Assembly (NCBI GenBank): GCA_958430865.1
Contig: CAUDNR010000617.1
Location: 1 to 28,054, forward strand
Source: Entrophospora sp. SA101
Taxonomy: Eukaryota; Glomeromycota; Glomeromycetes; Entrophosporales; Entrophosporaceae
Length of the DNA stretch: 28,054 bases
Reading direction: 5' to 3'
Made by a program: the position numbers and the translations under genes
Shown here: in pieces, positions 21,260-28,054 of the stretch
Layout: each line of letters begins with the position of its first letter
Numbering within the stretch: position 1 is the first letter of the stretch
The notes under the pieces: generated by a model
What the model saw: the letters and a program-made list of their open reading frames with translations, nothing else
Database searches by the model: none
What the model was told of the DNA's origin: nothing

Positions 21260-22630
21260 TATATAAAAAATATAAAATATAAAACTTGACTTGTTGTTTT
21301 AATGGATTTTTTTTTTTTTTGAGTATAACGGTCACACAATAATCAAACATTTGTGCCGATTGTTTGGTTTTTGGCGTTCTTGGTGCGATCAACGTTTTCC
21401 CCATATTTAGCAAAAATTGTGTCGTGCGGAAAATGTTTTGTGCGAGTAAAATGATTAGATAAAAGTCTGCTTTTCGGATCTAATTTTTTGTGAAGGAATT
21501 TTTTTGTTTTTGCCTTTTTCCGCATGATAAAAAATTATCATGGAATAATAAAATCTTTTCCCGACCGAAGGGAACTGTTTGGTGAGAATAAATTTTGTTT
21601 ATTTACATTTCAAGAAAAGCCATTTGATTTCAAAAATTGAATTAATTACTGTTTTTTGTTATCATATATGTTACTAAGAATGCTTTTTTTGGTGGCGGCG
21701 AAGCATCTTTCTTCATTTAGTATTTCGTTGGATCATACCATTGATTGTTTACAGAAAACATCATTCTATTTATTAACATTTAATTAATTGAATTGATTAT
21801 TGTTTATTACTAAAAACATTTCACTATTACTAATTATCTGTTTGATTCGTTTACTTTTTAAAATAAATAAATAATTTTTTTGCTTAATGAATAAATAATA
21901 ATATGACTTGCTAATTTTGATACTCCAAACGAATATGCCATATACATAAATGATTATTCATGAATTAAGCCATTTTGTATAACAATAAATGATTTCATGG
22001 TTTGAATGTGTTCACATAGTGTAAACTTGAATTTTATCTTGATTGCTTGAAAATGGACAGGGACATCGTGGTTGAATGTAGAAGGTTGAGAGGAATGTCT
22101 CTACATTGGTGTTACGAAAAAAAAATGTGAGGATGGCTGACCTATATATATGTTTCGAATTTAATAAATAGACTATTGTCTTGGCCTGAGTGATGTCATT
22201 TTTTTTGCTCTTTGCGACGAAGAAAACGCAATACAAACCAACCTAACTTTAATGTCGACGTGATGTTAAAATAAATGAATTTTTGATCTCGCATAGCATG
22301 CGTGATTGTGTAATAGATAAAGAGTAAAAGCTCAAATTGTGTTTTCAGTTGCAAACTTGTTTCTTTAACACGTATGCATAAAATTTGCCGCGTTACGGTT
22401 CCATACTAAAACTTGAGGGTCTCGAAAACTTCTAATTGAGATCTCAGGCAGACCAAGTTAATAAATAGTAGAGGGTCGAAAATCCCAGTATAACAGTATA
22501 ATAATAACAAGATGGGTTCGTAATATCGCGTGGTAATGTCGACGACTTAGGTTGTTTATGGTGGCGATTTTTCACAATTAGAAATGCATTTTTTTTTAAA
22601 AAGAATTTAAATATAATTTCAATATTATTA
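21260..22630. other. Intergenic upstream of the TKL kinase
   Basis: The first 40 bases (read on the minus strand as TATATTTTATATTTTTTATA before the ATG) are TATA-like and presumably hold the kinase promoter. A basic 60-codon minus-strand frame at 21343-21525 and a 74-codon one at 22012-22236 have no recognisable motif and were not called. No element ends were recognised. Confidence 0.45.
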
Positions 22631-22925
22631 TCACTATCTACCACCGTTTTCTTCTTCACCGCTTTCTATTCTAATCGTTTCATCGTCATCATCATCTATT
22701 AGTAAATATTTAATTTCCATTAACTGATTTTCTAATTCTTTTATTCTCATGTATATTCTTATTCCATACTCTCACACACTCTCAAATTCTAATTTACTAG
22801 TAATTATTTTCCATGGATATTATTTTCGCCAAGATCATAACTTCCTTTATGAGCTGCTAATAGAAATATACCTGTCTCTTGTATAAGATTGTTGTCAGTA
22901 ATACTGTTATTCTCATTGGTGTCAT
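22631..22925 (-). other. Two protein-like minus-strand fragments
   Basis: About 22815-22925 reads VHDTNENNSITDNNLIQETG then IFLLAAHKGSYDLGENNI. About 22638-22753 reads MRIKELENQLMEIKYLLIDD and ends ESGEEENGGR at a TAG; the first half is a short coiled coil and the end is acidic. They may be exons of one small gene or remains of one, but I could not find a splice pair that joins them, and a stop follows the first piece. No family recognised. Confidence 0.3.
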
Positions 22926-23128
22926 GAACTCTTTGAGGTTGTTTTGGTTAATATTAATTATAAGTAATTATTTATTATTTATAGTTTTTAAGTAAATTTC
23001 TTTGCTTTAATCTTGTTACAATATTTAATTTGAGAAACACCATAATATGTGAGTAAACTCAGGTCTTTGTAATTGAATAAACAAAAAACATGCCAAGTTT
23101 AGTGATTTGGAAAAATGTCCACCATATA

Positions 23129-23266
23129 CAGGACCTTCCTAATTTGGTAGTGGCGCATACGATATGCATGTTTTGTAGAACCTGAATTAGCAAGGGCTCA
23201 CGCAGATCACAAGTGCCACTTCCAAATTAGGAAGGCTATGTATATTCAGCCACAGGACCGGTCCTG
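23129..23266. mobile_element. TA-flanked MITE (mariner/pogo-like), ends CAGGACC
   Basis: A 138-bp non-coding element bounded by TA on both sides (23127-23128 and 23267-23268), with ends CAGGACC and GGTCCTG. Inside, CCTTCCTAATTTGGTAGTGG (from about 23133) is matched in inverted orientation by CCACTTCCAAATTAGGAAGG (about 23216-23235), so most of the element can fold into a hairpin. Close to the right end ACAGGACCGGTCCTGT (23252-23267) is a perfect 16-bp palindrome, as if two left ends were joined. TA duplication plus CAG ends fits Tc1/mariner or pogo. It sits exactly where homology of the adjacent NUDIX pseudogene stops. Confidence 0.8.
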
Positions 23267-23267
23267 T

Positions 23268-24185
23268 ATATAAGATTTCCAATACTTTTTGTCCCATTTT
23301 TAAACATTTTTAAAGCATTGCATAAAGTTAAGGCAGACAATGCCTTCATATAAGGTGTTTTCCACAATTTATTCAATTTAATTAATCTTACAGTAATATT
23401 TTCTCCTTCATCTCTCAATCTGCTAATTTATGCTCCAACTTTTCTACATCTTCTTTTTTCATCTCTTTAATACATAAAATAATTTTAAAAATTCATCAGA
23501 TCCACCAGGTGAAGGGTATGCTCCTCTAAATTTATCACATATGCTAATCCTGTAAGATCAATCAAAATTTTCTCCTTGATTTCTATACCTTACATTTCCT
23601 GGTGAAATTACCTGATACATTTAGCATGCTTGAAAAATTTATTAATTCTTGTAAGAAAAATATATATATATTTAATAACAAAGTATTAATTCTGAATTAT
23701 TTCAGGAAATGAGAATAATGATGCAGGAATATGAGCTTGATAAGTTAGAACAACATGGTCTTTCATAGTTGGATCATTTTCATCTATTGATCTTAAAATT
23801 AATAATATTGCAACAGATCCTCCTCACTTTATAAATATAACAATAATGGTAATGATAATAGTTGCTACTACTACCACTAATATTTTCATTTTTTCTTTAT
23901 TAACAAAATACTAACCAAAAACACTATTAAAAGTCTATTTATGCCACTTTCAACATGTTTTGTATTGACCTTGAATTTAACAAAACTTATATTTTTTCCA
24001 AAATAACCAACATTTTGAATTTCAATTTCATTAATTTCTAATTCTCATTTTTTTGTTGCAAAAATCTCTTTAGATAAAGCAGCAGCCCAGTCTTTAAATG
24101 GTTGAAATTCAAGAACTGGTTTAATATTAATTGTTTGATCTTTTGTACCAACAGGAATTGAACATCCAGCAATTTTAAGGAACAT
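23268..24185 (-). pseudogene. Decayed NUDIX hydrolase, ADP-sugar/ADP-ribose pyrophosphatase type (NUDT14-like)
   Basis: Reading the minus strand from ATG at 24185, family segments appear in the right order: MFLKIAGCSIPVGTKDQ, FQPFKDWAAALSKEIF, then TGA (24045-24047), EIEIQNVGYFGKNISFVKFK, GGSVAILLILR, HVVLTYQAHIPASLFSF, a shortened middle, IDLTGLAY, YPSPGGSDEFLKLFYVLKR, then LRDEGENITVRLIKLNKLWK and MKALSALTLCNALKMFKNG. In working relatives these surround the Nudix box GX5EX7REUXEEXGU, which binds Mg2+ and cleaves ADP-sugars to AMP and sugar phosphate. Here that box is largely missing, and several frame changes occur around 23420, 23540 and 23580-23640. No active enzyme can result. Identification is from remembered family sequence and is strong by order and number of segments. 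Confidence 0.85.
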
Positions 24186-24470
24186 GATGTTTCTTATGAT
24201 AGTGTTAGTTGCTACTAATTTAATAGTTGGTATTTTTAAAATTAGTATTAGTTAAATCATCATATATACTGGATTTCTTTATTCATTGATTAAACTACTA
24301 CTACTTTCACGTGATATTTCTATTTGTATAATAATTTTATTAGCTAAAACTCTTTCACGTGATATTTTTCCATTTGTATCACAATAATTCGAATAGAGAA
24401 ATTTATTAATTTATTTGTGACGTTTATTGGTTAATTTTATTGAAATACTATAAATTGCACAACACATTTG
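24186..24470. promoter_or_regulatory. Divergent spacer with a duplicated CACGTG block
   Basis: Spacer between the start codons of two diverging decayed genes. A block of about 34 bp (24304-24337) beginning CTTTCACGTGATATTT is repeated at 24352-24388 with small changes. Each copy contains CACGTG (24308-24313 and 24356-24361), the core bound by bHLH factors such as fungal Cbf1/Pho4. Two sites 48 nt apart could have driven both genes; binding is inference. Confidence 0.45.
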
Positions 24471-24731
24471 ATGTCAAAAATTTTTTTAGAAAAAATTTCA
24501 AATGAAGATAATAATGATGAATGTCTAAACAAAAAAGAAATAATATATGGTGAATGTCCAACTTGTTATAAATATAACACTTATTATTCATGGTGTCAAT
24601 CTTGTGATCCACAATTGTTAACTCAAGGATGGAGCAGTGGCAACAAAACCATTGATGAATTAATAAAAAGTACACTACTTAAAGTAACAGAATATAATAA
24701 TGCTAATTTTCGTCAACAGAGTTCTCCTTGT

Positions 24732-24949
24732 CTTGAAAATAAGGTTGTGGGCGAAACCTCTTAATGACTGTCGAAACTCTGTCGAAACTCTAATGAACAA
24801 TTAATGTGTAACCTGTCGAAACTCTGATGATTGGCGAAAACCCCAAATGCGAAACTCTGCCGAAACTCTAATAAACAATTAATGTATAACCTGTCAAAAC
24901 TCTGTCAATTGATTTCTGGAGGAGTTTCTCCCGCAACCTTACTTGAAAA
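24732..24949. repeat. 8-bp target-site duplication around the hAT-like MITE
   Basis: CTTGAAAA at 24732-24739 and 24942-24949 directly flanks the MITE. Removing one copy plus the element rejoins the kinase homology on both sides, which fixes the insertion point. Confidence 0.85.
24740..24941. mobile_element. hAT-like MITE inserted in the kinase pseudogene
   Basis: A 202-bp non-coding element with ends TAAGGTTG and CAACCTTA; beyond that the inverted ends agree at about 17 of 21 positions. The end begins with the hAT pattern YARNG, and the 8-bp duplication is the hAT length. Internally, a 55-bp segment (24772-24826) is repeated at 24850-24904 with four differences, all transitions. No transposase frame is present, so it needed one supplied in trans. 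Confidence 0.88.
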
Positions 24950-26054
24950 TCAAAAAATTACATAATTCACAAAATATTTTTGATGAATTTTTAAATGAGA
25001 TAAATATTTATTATTATATTTATTATTATTAGATTCATTTTTTTATCAAAAATATAAATATTTGATTAACAATAAATATTTTAAATCGTTTTTATATTAG
25101 TTTAAAAATTATATTAAATTTCACCAAGATGGTTCAGTAATTAAAATTTATGGATTAACAAATGATCCAGTCACAAAAGATTATATATTTGTAATGAGAT
25201 ATATGAAAAATGGAAATCTTCTAAATTATTTAACAAAGAATTTAAAATTTTACTATGGCACAAAAAAATTGAAATTCTTAATGATATTATTGAAGGCTTA
25301 AAAAAGATTCATGAACAAAGATTCATTCATCATGATCTTCACAGTAGTAATATTCTTTGAGATGAGAATTTTTCATTTATTGCAGGCTTGGGATTATCCA
25401 TTCCAGCTGATCAAACTTTAAAATCAAATGGAAATAATGTATATGGAGTACCACCATACTTAGCACAAGAGATATTAAATCGTAAACCCTGTACATTGGA
25501 ATCAGACATATATAGTTTTGGAGTATTGATGTCAGTAATCTCAACAGGTCAACAACCTTTTAGTAATGTTTCACATGATATAGATCTTGCATTCAAAATA
25601 TGTGAAGGAGTAAGACTTGGCTTCTCAATAAACACTCCAAACTTTATATTGAATTAGCCTACAAATGTATGGATGCTGATCCAGATAAATGTCCAATTGC
25701 TGAAGAAATTTTTGATAATATTAATTGTTGGAATAAAATATTAAATGTTCATTCTATAATAGATTCAGATGAAGCAATATCAATCAAAAAAATATTTGAA
25801 GAAATGGAATATGACCCTTCAACAATTACAGCAACTATACATCCAAATGCTACTTATACTAGCAGATTATTAAATTTTACAAATCTTCCTCAGCCTGTAA
25901 ATTCCAATAGAGTCACAATCATTGGAAATAATGGTGGTAATTATTATTATTTAATTTTCATTGTAATTTTTTAATAATATCAATATTAAAATTGCCTATA
26001 TTAATATTTCTATAATCATATTTAGATTCTAATCAAATGAATATGGATATTTAG

Positions 26055-27171
26055 GTAAATAACAGGATTAGATTAAAATCTTATCTTTATTCTCTGTAAA
26101 ATGAAATTAAAGAATATAAATGAAAGAATGCATTTTCTTCAGTTGATCACATAGTATTATTATCTAATTGTTTAAATTACTATTCTCCATTATTGAGATT
26201 GTGTAAAAATAGTGAAAATAATTTATGCTTCATTATTTTCATTCAAACTTAAAATCTTCCATATTCACCTATAATAAAAAATTTGATATATAATTATCCT
26301 ATACTACTACCCTTAACTGCCTTTACTGTAATTAATCCCACTTGCTTATTTTCATGTCAATCTAATCCTAATTTAATCTCAACCACATGGCCAACAATCA
26401 ATTACCTTGCAAATGTTATCTTTTAAAATGCACACAAATCAACAACCTTTACTCCAATCAAACCCGACTATACTCCACCAGAAAAATTTTGATTAGCTGG
26501 TTTTTGACCAGAATCAAAATTTAATTTTTCATTGAATAAAAGTTGCATTATTTAAAGGACAACTTTAACATCAACAAAAATTCGTCATTGATTCATCATG
26601 ACTCTAATGCTTCAACAATAAGAATTTTAGATTCTTCTTTTTCTTTGTCTGCTATTTTTATCCCTTTTAAAATTTCAAAATTAAAACTTATAAATACTTG
26701 CACCTAAACCTGTCACATGTACTATGTAAAAGTCATTCTACGTACCAATATTGACCAGCCTATGCGTGTTTCAAATTCAGACACTAAAGACAGCTTAAAC
26801 ATATTATTATGATGCGTAGTTAATTTCAAAGTCAAACATCAAGTCAACCCAACTCATATGTATGTAAAGACAATTTAATTTTATAATTCAAATTATAATT
26901 TCCCATGATAATTATCCTTTGATAATAATTATTTACTCATCCCTGGAGCACATACTTTTTTACATAATCCCATTTTCTTTTTATCGAGGGCAAGAATACC
27001 AATGATGAAAAAATCATGATCAAAATCGTCATAGTGCAATAGGAATAACATTTTTTGAAATGTAATTCATTATTTAAAGACAAAAATTTGACTTTCTTCA
27101 ATCTCATTATTGTCATCTTCACCATTATATATATTTTCATTCTAAAAATTCTTCACTTGTTTAATTCTTGC
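26055..27171. other. Intergenic with a strong hairpin
   Basis: 3' side of the kinase pseudogene. At 26484-26522 there is a 16-bp near-perfect stem (AAATTTTGATT, AG bulge, CTGGT / ACCAG, AATCAAAATTT) with a 5-nt loop. Short Pro/Thr-coding texture around 26440-26480 was not supported as a gene. A minus-strand frame at 26937-27140 is Lys/Met/Ile-rich and not called. Confidence 0.45.
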
Positions 27172-27381
27172 CTATAAATGATAACTCATTTTTAGCATTT
27201 GGCATAAACAAGTACATAACTTACTCGTGGATTCTAGCTTTTCATTTCTTAAAATGATTCCCAATTTGGAAAAATCAAGTTCACTTGAAGTTGAGCTTGG
27301 AACAATTGAAAATAGTTTTTCCACTACTGTCTTAGAGATGTGATATGCGCATGAAATTTGGAATTTTATGCAATTTCCCAT
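27172..27381 (-). CDS. Possible small protein with MGNC N-terminus
   Basis: A 69-codon frame reads MGNCIKFQISCAYHISKTVV, then PSSTSSELDFSKLGIILRNE and continues to a stop. A consensus donor GTAAGT lies inside (27219-27224). Using the acceptor TTATAG about 50 nt on would end the protein after four further residues (SKN-type end, about 55 residues). Gly2 with Cys4 is the arrangement of N-myristoylated, palmitoylated proteins, though the residue 6 preference for Ser/Thr is not met. No family recognised; it may be a fragment. Confidence 0.25.
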   Translation of the reverse strand: MGNCIKFQISCAYHISKTVVEKLFSIVPSSTSSELDFSKLGIILRNEKLESTSKLCTCLCQMLKMSYHL

Positions 27382-28054
27382 CTCTAGTTTTAATTTGTTT
27401 GTTGTTTTATTGTTTTTTGTTATGTTATTATATTGTTAGATTGTTTATTGTTTCCTGTCATGGTAGTTTCTAAATTGTAAAATAATCTCTAAACTTGTAT
27501 ATACTAGTTAGACGATGCCGAATGTATTGATATTGCATAATCAAGCAAAACGATGCATAATCAAACTAAATCACCGCACAATGATGGTTATCACGTGATT
27601 ACCATTAAATAAAATTTGACAACGTACGTCGCGACAATTACCGATATTTTCAAAAATTACATTTAGCTTTCTATATCAATTTGTAGTGTATAATTCTTTC
27701 GGATAATATCAATTGATTCATTAAAGAAATCAAATAAATTTTTTATATAATTTAATAATTTATAATTGGTACTTTTTTTTTGGTGCATAATATAAAAACT
27801 TGTGCATAATTTACTTTCATTGTTTGAACCGGTTCTAATTATGATGACGATAAGCTTATAAAAACTTTTGCAGTTGGAAAAAATGAGGATTTTTTTTGTT
27901 TTTTCCAAATAGAAAAATTATAACTTCGTAAATTCTGTTATCAAGCCAAATTAGTTATACGGTGCAGATCATCTATATATAATCATTAATTGCTTATAGT
28001 AACAATTGGTCAACTTCAAAATACTAAAACAAAAAAAAATTATATCATTTTAAA
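27382..28054. other. Intergenic right edge
   Basis: AT-rich. TGCATAATCAA occurs twice at 27534-27566. A palindrome centred on CACGTG lies at 27584-27605. A minus-strand frame at 27663-27908 ends FFNESIDIIRKNYTLQIDIE, which is protein-like, but its start is poly-K/I and no splice partner was found, so it was not called. Confidence 0.4.
27584..27605. promoter_or_regulatory. Near-perfect 22-bp palindrome centred on ATCACGTGAT
   Basis: The arms ATGGT and ACCAT flank ATCACGTGAT; only one base pair of the 22-bp symmetry is mismatched. The centre is the CACGTG core of bHLH factors of the Cbf1 type. No gene start is near enough to assign a target. Confidence 0.5.

Larger units (their letters stand above)
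24471..26054 (+). pseudogene. Decayed TKL-type kinase with zinc-ribbon-like N-terminus
   Basis: Same family as the kinase at 19729-21259. The first exon starts MSKIFLEKISNEDNNDE and has CPTCYKYNTYYSWCQSC. It is split by a MITE (24740-24941), after which LHNSQNIFDEFLNE resumes. The next donor reads GAG-ATAAAT instead of GAG-GT. After the acceptor at 25100 come HQDGSVIKIYGLTND, a frameshift near 25250, then IHEQRFIHHDLHSSNIL followed by TGA (25358-25360). The DLG Asp is Gly (GGC, 25385-25387). SDIYSFGVLMSV and a second frameshift near 25640 follow, then YKCMDADPDKCPIAEE. A last small exon (26026-26054) after a GT-AG intron ends NQMNMDI. Catalysis and expression of a full protein are excluded. 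N-terminal fragments could still be made. Confidence 0.92.

Noticed and set aside
27070..27225. Splice from the MGNC frame into an acidic frame (NENIYNGEDDNNEIEE)
   Set aside because: The donor and the TTTTTAG acceptor look good, but the phases do not match: the join gives an immediate stop.
27663..27908. 81-codon minus-strand frame
   Set aside because: The end looks protein-like, but the start is low-complexity and no partner exon was found; mentioned only in the intergenic entry.
1..28054. tRNA, rRNA, CRISPR or bacterial-type operon signals
   Set aside because: I looked for B-box words such as GGTTCGAA with a matching acceptor stem and for regular repeat-spacer arrays; none were found, and the split genes show a eukaryotic nuclear genome.

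Overview
This is an AT-rich eukaryotic window with short GT-AG introns (about 45-180 nt), many homopolymer and (TA)n/(ATT)n runs, asparagine-rich proteins and long gene-poor stretches. The protein kinases of the TKL type here carry a CxxC...CxxC zinc-ribbon-like N-terminus and an HxDLHS(G/S)NIL catalytic loop. That architecture, the base composition and the intron style fit an arbuscular mycorrhizal fungus (Glomeromycotina, Rhizophagus-like). The assignment is inference; no search was run.

Left part (1-7103). The window opens inside TRM6, the non-catalytic subunit of the tRNA m1A58 methyltransferase (minus strand, five exons visible, C-terminus off the edge). Then comes a 2-kb intergenic stretch with two MITE-like elements (1422-1554, 2163-2370), a 19-bp tandem array with inverted copies, and a decayed unrecognised gene (3127-3656). 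A small two-exon gene (3900-4370) with a conserved C-terminal motif faces a nine-exon Ser/Thr kinase on the minus strand (4702-7103).

Middle part (7104-19728). Mostly non-coding. It contains a three-exon hypothetical gene (9428-10111), a complete RLP24 ribosome-biogenesis gene (10766-11530), a truncated duplicate of the TKL kinase (11794-12345), several decayed gene fragments, and a Cys-rich single-pass membrane protein whose signal sequence seems to lie on a separate small exon (14649-15763). A possible small secreted protein lies at 16383-16640.

Right part (19729-28054). A TKL-type kinase (19729-21259, minus) is intact except for a frame break at an eight-A run. Further right, a decayed NUDIX ADP-sugar pyrophosphatase gene (minus, with a TA-flanked MITE at its 3' end) and a decayed TKL kinase (plus, split by a hAT-like MITE with an 8-bp target duplication) diverge from a spacer with a duplicated CACGTG block. 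The last 2 kb holds only weak short frames and a near-perfect CACGTG-centred palindrome.

The housekeeping genes (TRM6, RLP24) act in RNA and ribosome maturation and are unrelated to the kinase material. The main theme is birth and death of a signalling-kinase family: one near-intact member, one truncated copy and one heavily mutated copy within 15 kb, with small non-autonomous transposons inserted in or beside the dead genes.
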